In this document: one piece after another, positions 55,411 through 64,000 of the stretch | How the letters are laid out: every line of letters begins with the position of its first letter | How positions within the stretch are numbered: position 1 is the stretch's first letter | From: Haematospirillum sp. H4485 | GTDB taxonomy: Bacteria; Pseudomonadota; Alphaproteobacteria; Rhodospirillales; Rhodospirillaceae | NCBI RefSeq assembly: GCF_012102745.1 | Contig: NZ_JAAVSY010000009.1 | Span: forward strand, 40,851 to 104,850 | Direction of reading: 5' to 3' | DNA length: 64,000 nucleotides | The notes under the pieces: generated by a model | Databases searched by the model: none | The model's input: the letters and a program-made list of their open reading frames with translations, nothing else | What the model was told of the DNA's origin: nothing | Position numbers and translations under genes: made by a program

Positions 55411-57420
55411 ATGCCCAAACATTTCGGGGCCCCACTGTTCGGGGCCGGTATCCTCCTTCCCTTGATAGCCGGCGTGGCCCAGGCCCAGACACAGCCTGCG
55501 CCAACAACCACGCGGCTGGATGCCGTCACCGTTTCGGCCACACGGACGGAACAAACCGCCATCGATACCCCGGAAGCTGTCAGCGTCGTCCGGCGTGAAG
55601 ACATCGAGAAACGCCAACCCGGGTCCGTGGTGGAACTGCTGCGCGACATTCCAGGGGCAAGCTTCTCCGGCGGGCCGCGCGGCACCGCTGTACGCCCGAC
55701 CATTCGCGGTCTGGGCGGGGAACGCGTGGTGGTACGGCTGGACAATGCGCGCCAGAACTTCAACGCCGAACACAAGGGACGTATTTTCGTCGAACCCGAA
55801 TTCCTGCGCCAGGTAGACGTGCTGCGCGGGCCGGGATCAACCCTGTTCGGATCCGGTGCCCTGGGCGGGGTCATGAACATGACCACCGTTGACGCCACCG
55901 ACTTCCTGAAACCGGGACAGATGATGGGGGGGCGGGTTTCGGCGGGCTATGCCAGCGCCAGCGACAAAAAGCGCGGCAGCCTGATGGCCTATGCCCGCCC
56001 GATGGAAACACTGGATTTCCTGGTTGGCGGCAGTGCCCATACCCAGGCCGACCTGCGCCACGGCAACGACACCCACCTGCCCTATTCGGCAGAGCGGAAT
56101 CGTTCCGCCCTGTTCAAGGTTGGCATCAATCCCGATACCTTCCACCGCATCACCTTGTCGGCCCTGCGCTATGACGGCGACGAGAAGGCGGGTGCAAGCG
56201 CTGAAGACTTGGTAGGTTCGCGAAATCTCGCCGTTGACCGTGAAACCAAGCAGGACACCTACACCCTGTCGTGGAACTACAAGAACCCGGCAGACAAACT
56301 ATTTGACGTTCAGGCTACCGTGTACCGGAACCAGGCCGATATCAACGAGAAAACCCGGGCAAGCGTGCGCCACGATACCCGCAAGCAAACCGTCAACGGT
56401 GTGGACGTGGCCAATACCAGCCGCTTTTCGTTCGGCGATTCTGCCCATAACCGCCTGACCTATGGCGTCGAGTATATGGAGGAGAAACAGGAAGGCCGGC
56501 GTGATGGCATCCCCACCGCGGGCTTCTACCCCGATGCCACCATGAAAACGACGGGTGTGTTTATACAGGATGAAATCACCCTGTTCACCGACTGGACCCT
56601 GACCGCCGGTGTCCGCCACGACCGCTTTGACCTGTCGCCCACCGACCGGGCCGGGCGCGACGGCAGCGCCACCTCGCCCAAGGCGGCGCTGTCGTGGCGG
56701 GTAACCCCGTGGTTCATGCCCTATGTGTCCTATGCCGAAGCCTTCCGGGCCCCGAGCCTGAAAGGCTTGTACAATCAAGGCGTACATTTCCCGATGGGGC
56801 CGTTTGCAAATAACACCTTCGTTCCCAACCCGAACCTGCGCCCGGAAAAAGCCCGCAACGCCGAACTTGGTGCCAGCTTCCGGTTCCAGAACCTGGCTCT
56901 GGAACGGGACAGCCTGCGCCTGAAGGTGTCGGGGTTTGAAAACCGGATCAAGGACTACATAGAACAAACAGTGGGGGCAACCACAACCACCACCAGCAAC
57001 GTTCCCAACGCGCGGATCCGTGGGGTGGAGCTGGAAGCCGCCTATGACGCCGGGATCGTGTTTGCCAGCCTGGGGGCTTCAAAACTGCGCGGAGACAACC
57101 GCAGCAGCCATACCCCGCTGGAAAGCATCCCCGCCGCCAAGGCTGTGACCACCATCGGCACCCGCATTCCCGGCACGGATCTAGAAGCCGGCTGGCGCAC
57201 CCACATGGTGGCGGCCCAGAACCGCGCCAAAGCCGACAAGAAAAGTGGTGGTTACGCGATCCACGATGTCTTTGTCAGCTGGGCACCGGAACAGTTCAAC
57301 GATGCCCTGCGCGTAAACCTGACAGCCGACAACCTGTTTGACCGGTATTACAAACCCCACGAGTCAGCAATCTACGCCGCCGGTCGTGATATCCGCCTGA
57401 GTGCTGTGATCCAGTTCTAG
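55411..57420 (+). CDS. hmuR: TonB-dependent heme/hemoglobin receptor
   Basis: 669 residues. A signal peptide ends near AGVAQAQ; the plug domain follows (LDAVTVSATRTEQ as TonB box region, VVELLRDIPGA, RPTIRGLGGERVVVRLDNARQ in part). In the barrel, YAEAFRAPSLKGLYNQG and FVPNPNLRPEKA are the FRAP and NPNL motifs of heme receptors, with a His between. The protein ends in Phe, as outer-membrane barrels do. It binds heme or hemoproteins and imports heme with TonB energy; tonB-exbBD are not in the window. ATG 55411 has GAGGTG upstream. Alternatives such as transferrin receptors are less likely given the HmuSTUV genes following. Confidence 0.93.
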   Translation: MPKHFGAPLFGAGILLPLIAGVAQAQTQPAPTTTRLDAVTVSATRTEQTAIDTPEAVSVVRREDIEKRQPGSVVELLRDIPGASFSGGPRGTAVRPTIRGLGGERVVVRLDNARQNFNAEHKGRIFVEPEFLRQVDVLRGPGSTLFGSGALGGVMNMTTVDATDFLKPGQMMGGRVSAGYASASDKKRGSLMAYARPMETLDFLVGGSAHTQADLRHGNDTHLPYSAERNRSALFKVGINPDTFHRITLSALRYDGDEKAGASAEDLVGSRNLAVDRETKQDTYTLSWNYKNPADKLFDVQATVYRNQADINEKTRASVRHDTRKQTVNGVDVANTSRFSFGDSAHNRLTYGVEYMEEKQEGRRDGIPTAGFYPDATMKTTGVFIQDEITLFTDWTLTAGVRHDRFDLSPTDRAGRDGSATSPKAALSWRVTPWFMPYVSYAEAFRAPSLKGLYNQGVHFPMGPFANNTFVPNPNLRPEKARNAELGASFRFQNLALERDSLRLKVSGFENRIKDYIEQTVGATTTTTSNVPNARIRGVELEAAYDAGIVFASLGASKLRGDNRSSHTPLESIPAAKAVTTIGTRIPGTDLEAGWRTHMVAAQNRAKADKKSGGYAIHDVFVSWAPEQFNDALRVNLTADNLFDRYYKPHESAIYAAGRDIRLSAVIQF

Positions 57421-57510
57421 GCAACCGTTTCAACCGGCTTTGTGCATCTGCCGGCGGAACAGCGGTCGCACCCCGCCCCGCCGGCCTTTTTCCCGAAGGA
57501 GACACCTGTC

Positions 57511-58578
57511 ATGACTTCTCAATCACCCGCCACCACCGACCTGCAACACGCCTGGGCATCTCTTGCATCGGGAACAGCCCGCCGCTATGCCCGCGATCTG
57601 GCTGCCGACCTTGGCTCAACCGAAGCCCAGCTGGTCGCGGCCGGCTGCGGGCACGATGTTGTGCGCCTGGACGCCGACTGGGCTGAACTGATACAGGCGC
57701 TTCCCGCCCTGGGTCCGGTCAAGGTCATCACCCGTAACAATGCCGTTGTTCACGAGAAAACCGGCGCCTTTGGCAACATCAACATCAGCGGCGGCAGCGG
57801 CGTTGTGTACAACGGCGGCATTGACCTGCGCCTGTTCCTGGGGCGCTGGCACCACGGGTTCTCTGTCAAGACCGAGAATCAGCGCGGAATTCGGCGTTCA
57901 CTACAATTCTTTGATCTTGACGGAACGGCGGTACACAAGGTCTTCCTGACCGCTGATGGTAACGTTGATGCTTGGGCCCGCCTGACAGAGCAATATCGTT
58001 CTGATAACCAGTCAACCGAGCTGAATGTTGTTCCAGCCCGCACCCCTGTCGAGCGCCCCGACGACCAGATTGACGTGGAAGGGTTGCGGGCGCACTGGTC
58101 TGCCCTGCGCGATGTCCATCACTTCCACGACATGCTGAGGGAATTCGGGGTTGACCGCCTGCAGGCCATGCGTCTGGTCGGCCCGGATCTTGCCCTCCAA
58201 ACCAGTACCGATGCCCTGCGTCGCACCCTGGACATGGCTGTCAACCAGAAAGCCCCGCTGATGGTCTTTGTCGGCAGTGCCGGCTGCATCCAGATCCACA
58301 CCGGGACCATACAGCGGGTTATGGAAAAGGATGGATGGCTGAACATCATGGATCCGGATTTCAATCTTCACGTCCGCAGCGAAGAGATTGCCGGCACCTG
58401 GGTGGTTCGCAAGCCCAGCATAAACGGCATTATCACGACCCTGGAACTGTATGACACACAGGGGCGGAACGTCGCCATCCTGTGCGGGAAAAGGCACGGG
58501 CAGGAGCCCGAGCGCGAAGACTGGCGGGCAATTGTCAAATCCCTGCCCGGTCATGATCGCCACGCCGCTGTCGCATGA
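57511..58578 (+). CDS. hmuS: Heme-degrading/heme-transport factor HmuS (HemS family)
   Basis: 355 residues in two similar halves, each a HemS/ChuX-type beta domain. FLGRWHHGFSV and the later IQIHTGTIQRV lie at equivalent places; HHGF-type His are heme ligands in relatives. Family members bind heme in the cytoplasm and some open the porphyrin ring. AAGGAG precedes ATG 57511. Its stop overlaps the hmuT start. Confidence 0.93.
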   Translation: MTSQSPATTDLQHAWASLASGTARRYARDLAADLGSTEAQLVAAGCGHDVVRLDADWAELIQALPALGPVKVITRNNAVVHEKTGAFGNINISGGSGVVYNGGIDLRLFLGRWHHGFSVKTENQRGIRRSLQFFDLDGTAVHKVFLTADGNVDAWARLTEQYRSDNQSTELNVVPARTPVERPDDQIDVEGLRAHWSALRDVHHFHDMLREFGVDRLQAMRLVGPDLALQTSTDALRRTLDMAVNQKAPLMVFVGSAGCIQIHTGTIQRVMEKDGWLNIMDPDFNLHVRSEEIAGTWVVRKPSINGIITTLELYDTQGRNVAILCGKRHGQEPEREDWRAIVKSLPGHDRHAAVA

Positions 58579-59459
58579 AACCACAGCGTTGTTTTGTCAG
58601 GGTCGCCATACTTGCGGCCCTGACACTGGCAATCCTGCCTGTATGTCCAGTTTACAGCGGTCAGACACCACAGCGGATTGTTTCCGTCAGCGCCCCGATC
58701 ACAGAGATTGTGTTTGCCCTGGGTGCCGGGGATCGTGTTGTCGCCGTGGATACTACCAGCCAGTATCCCGAAGCCGCAGCACAGCGCCCCAAGGTTGGCT
58801 ATATGCGGACCCTGGCCGCAGAAGGCATCCTGTCGCTGGAGCCTGACCTGCTTCTGGTGCCGGCAGATGCCGGACCACCCCATGTCCTGTCGCAGATACG
58901 GCAGGCCGGTGTGCGAGTGGAGACCCTGCCTGCCGCAATGACCCTGGACACACTACGCAGCAACATTCACCACATCGGGAACTGGGTTCACAGACCACAG
59001 GAAGCCGATGATCTGGCCAAGGATCTGATGGCAACCCTGAGCGCCATACAACGCCCTGCAGAATCCAGTGCACCCGGTGTCCTGTGCTTGTTGTCAGCCG
59101 GGGCCGGCCCGCCGATTGCTGCCGGCCGCAAGACGGTGGTGGACTACTTGATCCGGCAGGCCGGGGGGCGCAATGTCTCCAGTCAGACGGAAGGCTTCAA
59201 ACCGCTGTCCGGTGAAGGTGCCATGATGATGGCCCCGGATATCCTTCTGGTCGGTGATCACACCCTTGGCCCTGACAAGAACACCGATGCGCTTATCCGG
59301 ATGCCCCAGATTGCGCCAACACCTGCGGCACAGAATAAACGGGTTGTGGTCATCGACAGCACGCTGCTGATGGGGCTGGGGCCACGCACACCGCAGGCTA
59401 TCATGGATCTCGCCCGATCCTTTGGCACAGCAGGGGATGGACCATGGCCTGCCCACTGA
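58575..59459 (+). CDS. hmuT: Heme ABC transporter periplasmic substrate-binding protein
   Basis: 294 residues. A signal peptide (MKPQRCFVRVAILAALTLA) precedes two lobes of the cluster A-III binding-protein fold: RIVSVSAPITEIVFALGAGDRVVAVDTTSQYP (in part) and RKTVVDYLIRQAGGRNV. A Tyr (VGYMRTL) is in the position of the known heme ligand. It hands heme to HmuUV. Start overlaps hmuS by four bases (ATGA). Confidence 0.93.
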   Translation: MKPQRCFVRVAILAALTLAILPVCPVYSGQTPQRIVSVSAPITEIVFALGAGDRVVAVDTTSQYPEAAAQRPKVGYMRTLAAEGILSLEPDLLLVPADAGPPHVLSQIRQAGVRVETLPAAMTLDTLRSNIHHIGNWVHRPQEADDLAKDLMATLSAIQRPAESSAPGVLCLLSAGAGPPIAAGRKTVVDYLIRQAGGRNVSSQTEGFKPLSGEGAMMMAPDILLVGDHTLGPDKNTDALIRMPQIAPTPAAQNKRVVVIDSTLLMGLGPRTPQAIMDLARSFGTAGDGPWPAH

Positions 59460-59476
59460 ACCAAGGAAACACGTCC

Positions 59477-60508
59477 ATGACAAGAGAAGGCAGGCACATT
59501 GTTGTGCCCGGGCTGGTCATCCTTCTGGTTATCACGGTTGTGACAGCAGCCTGTACCGGCAGTGTTTCCATTCCCGCAGTCCATGTTTTGCAATACATGG
59601 CATCCCATACCGGACTGACTGATGCAGGAATCCCCTGGCAGCATGAGGCTGTTCTGGGCAGCATCCGCCTGCCCCGGATCTTTCTCGGCACGCTGGTTGG
59701 CGCAACCTTGGCTGTCTCCGGGGCCAGCTTGCAGGCCATTTTCCGCAATCCGCTGGCTGATCCCGGACTTGTTGGCATTTCCAGTGGCTGCGCGCTGGCA
59801 GCGGCCGGGGCCGTTGTCTTTGGAACAACACTGGCCGGGGAGCCATGGTTTCTGCCAATAGCCGCCTTTGTCGGTGGCATGGCAGCCGTTTCTGTCGTTC
59901 ACCTTCTGGCTGCCATCAACGGGCGGGTCAACCCGGCCACCATGCTTCTGGCCGGTATTGCGGTCAATGCGCTATGCGCAACCGGTATTGGCCTGCTTGT
60001 CTATCTGGGCGATGATCTTCAGATGCGCCAGTTCCTGTTCTGGACCATGGGAAGCCTGAGCAACAGTGACTGGAGCCAGATTGTACCCGCATCACTGATC
60101 ATGTTTTTAACCGTGTTTCTTCTCGTCCGGCAATCGAACCAGCTGAACATCCTCGTCCTGGGGGAGAGGGAAGCAGGGCACTTGGGCATGGATGTTCCAC
60201 GCTTCATACGGTGGAGTACCGTTCTGGTCAGCCTGGGCGTGGGCGCAGCCGTTTCGGTCTCCGGCATTATCGGCTTTGTTGGCTTGATTGTGCCTCATCT
60301 GGTTCGCTTGGCGATCGGAGCCGATCACCGTCTCCTCCTTCCCGGAGCAGCACTGGCCGGGGCAATCCTGATGACACTATCCGACACAGCCGCACGAACC
60401 CTTGCTGAGCCGGCAGAAATGCCTATCGGTCTTTTATGCAGCCTGATTGGTGCGCCGTGCCTGGTCTGGTTACTGTTTGGTCACACCCGGAGAAGCACAG
60501 CATCATGA
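59477..60508 (+). CDS. hmuU: Heme ABC transporter permease (FecCD family)
   Basis: About 343 residues with roughly ten membrane helices. RLPRIFLGTLVGATLAVSGASLQAIFRNPLADPGLVG and GIIGFVGLIVPHLVRLAIGADHR (each in part) are FecCD signatures; the latter meets the ATPase. ATG 59477 has AAGGA upstream, but an in-frame ATG at 59444, inside hmuT, also has GGGGA and cannot be excluded. Confidence 0.95.
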   Translation: MTREGRHIVVPGLVILLVITVVTAACTGSVSIPAVHVLQYMASHTGLTDAGIPWQHEAVLGSIRLPRIFLGTLVGATLAVSGASLQAIFRNPLADPGLVGISSGCALAAAGAVVFGTTLAGEPWFLPIAAFVGGMAAVSVVHLLAAINGRVNPATMLLAGIAVNALCATGIGLLVYLGDDLQMRQFLFWTMGSLSNSDWSQIVPASLIMFLTVFLLVRQSNQLNILVLGEREAGHLGMDVPRFIRWSTVLVSLGVGAAVSVSGIIGFVGLIVPHLVRLAIGADHRLLLPGAALAGAILMTLSDTAARTLAEPAEMPIGLLCSLIGAPCLVWLLFGHTRRSTAS

Positions 60509-61323
60509 GCCTGGATTTATCCCGCATTCATGTTCAGCTCGGTAACCACGTTATCCTGTCTGACATCAGCCTGTCTGTACATCCGGGGACCATGACCATT
60601 ATTCTCGGTCCCAATGGATCGGGAAAATCGACCTTGCTGTCTGTCATGGCTGGCGAACGCAAGCCCGATTCCGGTCAGATACAATTGGACAACACCCCTC
60701 TGGAGGCATGGCCGCTCAAGGCATTGGCACGACGTCGGGCTGTTCTGCCGCAAAACCCATCTCTTCAGTTCGGGTTCTCAGTCACCGAGGTTGTGCAACT
60801 CGGACTAAGCCCGCATCAGGCAAGCACATCCCGTCATGATGCCTGCCTTGTAGATCAGGCTCTTCAGAAAGCCGACATTCATCACCTGGGGGCACGTAAT
60901 TACCTGAACCTGTCGGGTGGAGAACAACAGCGTACGCACTTTGCCAGAGTTCTGGCACAACTGGCCGATGGCAAAAACGAAAAACCGGGATACCTGCTTC
61001 TGGATGAGCCAACGTCGAGCCTGGACCCAGCCCACCAGCACCAAATCCTGGCGCAGGCCAAGGCGCTCGCTCGCCAGGGAAACGGGGTTGTTGCTGTCTT
61101 GCATGATCTTAATCTAGCTGCTGCGTGGGCAGACCACATCATCCTTCTGGCTGACGGGAAGATTACAGCCACGGGTCACCCGGATGATGTTCTCGTGCCG
61201 GATATCATAGAGCAGGTCTTTACTATCCGAACACGCATCCTCGACGATAATGGGGCACGGATTATCATTCCGTACCTGCCTTCATGTGCTGAAAACGACA
61301 GCAAGAAGAGTGACTGTCTATAA
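60505..61323 (+). CDS. hmuV: Heme ABC transporter ATP-binding protein
   Basis: 272 residues. Walker A GPNGSGKST, ABC signature LSGGEQQR, Walker B YLLLDEPTSSLD and the switch His in AVLHDLNLAA are all intact. It powers heme import with HmuU. ATG overlaps the hmuU stop (ATGA). Last gene of the heme locus. Confidence 0.96.
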   Translation: MSLDLSRIHVQLGNHVILSDISLSVHPGTMTIILGPNGSGKSTLLSVMAGERKPDSGQIQLDNTPLEAWPLKALARRRAVLPQNPSLQFGFSVTEVVQLGLSPHQASTSRHDACLVDQALQKADIHHLGARNYLNLSGGEQQRTHFARVLAQLADGKNEKPGYLLLDEPTSSLDPAHQHQILAQAKALARQGNGVVAVLHDLNLAAAWADHIILLADGKITATGHPDDVLVPDIIEQVFTIRTRILDDNGARIIIPYLPSCAENDSKKSDCL

Positions 61324-61336
61324 GGCTTAGGGGGGT

Positions 61337-62320
61337 GTGATCCAGTACATAAAAGAGTATACGACACGCACGAACAAAAGGATCTGTAGATCAAGACCAG
61401 AGTTCCATGCGTTGGTCGCGGCGGCTCTCAATGGAATGAGAGGCTCATTCAATCACGTTGGCTTTATAGAGAGAAAATCGCATCACCCGATCTCATTTCT
61501 CAATTTTTTTTCTGCAGCTCTGACTCTTCTGAACTTCTGCTCATCACAAAAAATCCAGTCAGAACTCGTATCCTTGCAGACATTAGCCCCGAAATTCATG
61601 ATCTCGTCTTTCTTGGGAATATTTTGTCTCTACTTCTTTGAAACATGGGCTTCTAAAGAAGCTCATATCCCACTTGTCTCATTCCTGACCTATGCTGCAG
61701 GTGGTATCCTGTCATCTGTTTTTCTAAAAGAGAAAATCGGCCTGATGAAAATGCTGGCCTTTGCCGCCATTCTACCAAGCGTCTATTTTATTATTGCCCA
61801 TGAAGTCGGCATATCGGGAAGCATGACTGGCATTATACTGGCCCTTCTTGGTGGGCTGGGATGCGCGCTATTTATCTTTGCCTCAAAGTTGCTAAAAATC
61901 GGATCTGGACTTGCCCATCTCGTATGGCTGTTCGGATTTGGAAGCCTGTATCTGACAATACCTTATGCCATGAAGGGATTTTCAATACCAAGCCCACCTG
62001 TTGCCATTGCCATCCTCGGGCTTGTCATATTCCCGACGATTGGAGGCTTCTACTTCACCACAAAAGCGATACAACACGGCAATGCAAGCAGCGTCCAGAT
62101 TATTGAAAGCAGTGCCCCCCTGTTTGCGACCCTTTTTGCCATTGTGTTCTTTGGGGAGAGTCTTGGTGTGGCCGACTGGCTTGGGGCGCTCATGTACAAT
62201 GACAAGTCTTCTTCTCACCCTGAAACGAGAACAAGAGACTTTGCCGGAACGCACATTCTATCCATGATACCAAAGCTGGATAAATTCAGGTTCAATCTTG
62301 GTTCTGGGCTAAAAAAGTAA
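61337..62320 (+). pseudogene. EamA/DMT-family transporter, probably frameshifted at the last helix
   Basis: The 327-residue frame has about nine hydrophobic helices of the drug/metabolite transporter type; FFGESLGVADWLGALM is the typical start of the last helix. There the frame goes astray into a polar tail. A +1 shift at 62195 gives TMTSLLLTLKREQE and a stop at 62267, completing helix 10 and a normal basic end. So the gene probably ended at 62267 before a one-base insertion or two-base loss. The N-terminal start is also unclear: GTG 61337 has no good ribosome site, and ATG 61436 lies inside helix 1. The stretch is AT-rich (23 G+C of 60 at 61501-61560), unlike the heme genes. Likely acquired and decaying; a sequencing error is the alternative. 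Confidence 0.7.
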
Positions 62321-62622
62321 GATGGCTGTATAGATCCAGAATCAGATCAATGCTGCCCCCCAACCGCACCAAGAAAAATCATGCTATAATTTTGTGAAAT
62401 AAACGTAAAGGTACCGTAGATGAAAAGGTTAACTGAAGAATAGCTCATCTGTCTTTTGCGTACGAAAAAATATCCAGACGATCCATCAATCAGGACAGCC
62501 ATTGAATGGCAATCTCAATGTAACTTTTTCGTCTCCATAAAAAGCGCATATTTTTTGGATGAGTCTATATTTTTGGTTGCGGGGGCACGCAACAGCCAAT
62601 CCCCTAAATTCCGCTTTTGTGC
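62321..62622. other. AT-rich gene-free stretch
   Basis: No coding frame with a ribosome site. A small hairpin GTTGCG-GGGGCA-CGCAAC is at 62576-62593. It separates the broken transporter from the recombinase fragment and probably marks old insertion or deletion. Confidence 0.6.
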
Positions 62623-62921
62623 TTAGGGTCCATATAGCGCCTTGATCTGGTTAAGTTTCTTCCGGCAGTCGTCGCCTGTCGCCGCGAGGTCGGCTATAAC
62701 CCCATGGGTCCAGCCTTGCCGGGCACAGTACAGTTCCAGTATCTTCTTCTGGCGTTCAAGGTCCGCTTTCTGATCATGACTGGAAACACGCGCATAGGCA
62801 ATGGTACGCTTCTGCGCCGCTGCCTCGCCGTCGTGACCGGGCTGAAGCCGGGACAGGGCATAACGGCGGTGGCCGGGTGCCGTCCGCTCCGGCAAAAGCT
62901 TGCCTTCCCGCGTGCCCGGTT
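62623..62921 (-). pseudogene. IS607-type serine recombinase (TnpA) fragment
   Basis: The readable part, about 100 residues, has the tail of a MerR-like helix-turn-helix (TREGKLLPERTAPGHRRY) and the start of a small serine recombinase domain (TIAYARVSSHDQKADLERQ), where the Ser in ARVSS is catalytic. Full IS607 TnpA is about 200 residues; this copy lacks the beginning of the HTH (in-frame stop just upstream at 62920-62922) and everything after KALYG. No tnpB is nearby. The truncation on the 5' side lies 14 bases from the prophage-like genes. Confidence 0.75.
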
Positions 62922-62934
62922 ATAAAATGCAACC

Positions 62935-63333
62935 ATGGAACAGGTTGCCGAACTCCCTGACAGTATTCAGGAAATAGCCAGCGTTATTGGCCGCGACCGG
63001 GCGCTTTATCTTGTCGGCAGCCTTGCGCCGTCCGGAAAGCGCAGGTGGAGGCGCATTCTCTACGTTCCCCACCCCCGTAACCTGAAAATGTCCTCGAAAA
63101 TCGTCGAAATCCTTGGCTATGAGGATGCCGCCCGCATCTCCCGCGCGTTTGCCGGGCTGATCCTTCAGCCCGCGAATGGGAACAGTCTCTCCCGCCCCCT
63201 GCGGGATCGCCGCATCTGCGACATGGCCCGTAACGGCGTGCCGACGACAGATATCGCGGCGGGGTTCGCTCTCACGCCGCGTCGGGTCAGGGACATTCTG
63301 AAGCGGCAGGAAAAAGCGCCACAGGACGTATAG
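62935..63333 (+). CDS. Mor-like phage transcription activator
   Basis: 132 residues. LPDSIQEIASVIGRDRALYLV is the Mor N-terminal dimerisation pattern, and RDRRICDMARNGVPTTDIAAGFALTPRRVRDILKR (in part) a C-terminal helix-turn-helix. Mor and C proteins activate middle and late genes in Mu-like phages. The following two genes fit a phage lysis module. The distance from the recombinase fragment is only 14 bases. Confidence 0.75.
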   Translation: MEQVAELPDSIQEIASVIGRDRALYLVGSLAPSGKRRWRRILYVPHPRNLKMSSKIVEILGYEDAARISRAFAGLILQPANGNSLSRPLRDRRICDMARNGVPTTDIAAGFALTPRRVRDILKRQEKAPQDV

Positions 63334-63389
63334 GGGCCTGTCTGCCACGCTGCCTGACAGTTGATGACCGATGCCATGGTGTGGAGCGA

Positions 63390-63701
63390 ATGCAGGTGGA
63401 TCAGATTGTGCCGCGACTGGCGGCGGTTGAAGCGCGGCTTGATAGTACAGACCGGACCCTGGCCGAAGTCGCCCTTACCCAGCGTGAGATATCTCGGACC
63501 CTGACCGCGCTGACCGTCCAGGAAGTTGCGCTGGACCGGCTCGGCCAGGAGTCCGTCCGGATGTGGGAGAAGATTTCCGCAGCGGAATCATCGCTGACCC
63601 GGATTCAGGCCGAAGCCCGCATTGCCGCCTGTATCGGCTCCTCGTGCCTGACAGGAGCCGTCGCCTATATCATATGGTTGATGCAGCATGTGAGGCTTTA
63701 A
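63390..63701 (+). CDS. Small coiled-coil membrane protein, holin-region type
   Basis: About 103 residues: an N-terminal coiled coil (VEARLDSTDRTLAEVALTQREISRTLTAL in part) and one C-terminal membrane helix (CIGSSCLTGAVAYIIWLM). Small proteins of this shape occur next to endolysin genes in prophages, possibly as holin or spanin-like partners; this is inference from shape and position. Start ATG 63390 has GGAG close by; GTG 63381 is possible. Confidence 0.6.
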   Translation: MQVDQIVPRLAAVEARLDSTDRTLAEVALTQREISRTLTALTVQEVALDRLGQESVRMWEKISAAESSLTRIQAEARIAACIGSSCLTGAVAYIIWLMQHVRL

Positions 63702-63703
63702 CC

Positions 63704-64000
63704 ATGCAGATCTCGACCCACTTTCACCGCCATGAATTCGCCTGCCGCTGTGGGTGCGGCTTTGACACCGTGGACGCTGAACTGCTGACAGTTCTCCAGG
63801 GCGTGCGGGATCATTTCAAGGCGCCGGTAACGATTACATCGGGGTGCAGATGTGCGGGCTGGAACCGTGAAAACGGCGGGCGCCCGCAATCCATGCACCT
63901 TCTGGGGCGTGCAGCCGACATCATTACCGTCAGCCCACTGCACGCGGTTTATGTGTGGCTGTGCAAGCAGTACCCGTTCCGGCTCGGTCTGGGGCTTTAC
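63704..64000 (+). CDS. M15-type peptidase / phage endolysin (cut by window end)
   Basis: 99 codons are visible. FACRCGCGFDTVDAELLTVLQ, TITSGCRCAGWN and SMHLLGRAADI match the D-Ala-D-Ala-type M15A peptidase family; His and Asp in the last are the zinc ligands, and the first ligand is expected in the CR segment. Such enzymes cut peptidoglycan as prophage endolysins. ATG follows the previous stop by two bases. Confidence 0.8.
   Translation, partial: MQISTHFHRHEFACRCGCGFDTVDAELLTVLQGVRDHFKAPVTITSGCRCAGWNRENGGRPQSMHLLGRAADIITVSPLHAVYVWLCKQYPFRLGLGLY

Noticed and set aside
55242..55898. Minus-strand frame of 218 codons at the heme receptor start
   Set aside because: Covers the receptor signal peptide and plug in antisense and reads as Arg/Ser-rich shadow.

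Overview
The window reads as a chromosome segment of an alphaproteobacterium close to the Rhodospirillaceae. The reasons are the split ATP synthase operon (atpHAGDC with no atpIBEF beside it), the order mdh-sucCD-sucAB-lpdA with zapE upstream, a phasin gene, UbiK/YbjN/proC beside lgt-pgeF, and an IalB-family protein. Haematospirillum would fit the gene content and the heme-uptake locus, but the species cannot be fixed from sequence reading alone.

Layout. 1-5112 (minus) is the first ~1704 codons of a giant sensor protein: degenerate Ser/Thr kinase domain, AAA-type ATPase, long helical region, GAF, PAS and the start of a histidine kinase. Divergent from it, 5308-8153 is a compact four-gene cassette (DegT-type aminotransferase, acyl carrier protein, SDR reductase, NeuD/PglD-like acyltransferase). 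8397-16791 holds housekeeping genes (secA, a PpiC-type chaperone, a GNAT-Nudix fusion, IalB, rlmN) with small unknown genes. 16890-26663 (minus) holds ychF-pth-rplY, an SNF-type sodium symporter, prs, and the tight run lgt - MidA-like methyltransferase - pgeF - lipoprotein, with hldD upstream. 26915-29544 (plus) is ubiK, ybjN, proC and a phasin. 29712-34802 is the F1 ATP synthase operon. priA, a transaldolase-like gene, a DUF484 gene, xerC, dps and an MHS-type transporter follow. 41817-50801 is the TCA operon mdh-sucC-sucD-sucA-sucB-lpdA. zapE, a DHH phosphoesterase and a leucine dehydrogenase-type gene come next.

55115-61323 is a complete heme-uptake locus: a Fur-box-like palindrome, then TonB-dependent receptor, heme-degrading factor, periplasmic binding protein, permease and ATPase, the last four overlapping or nearly so. 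After it the sequence becomes AT-rich and broken: an EamA-type transporter whose last helix lies in another frame, a 300-base stretch without genes, and a fragment of an IS607-type serine recombinase. The right edge (62935-64000) looks like the start of a prophage lysis region: Mor-like regulator, small coiled-coil membrane protein, M15-type peptidase.

Three themes deserve attention: the ACP/aminotransferase cassette facing a sensor with a degraded kinase site, perfect stem-loops between genes of the atp and suc operons, and an unusually palindrome-rich leader upstream of the heme locus.
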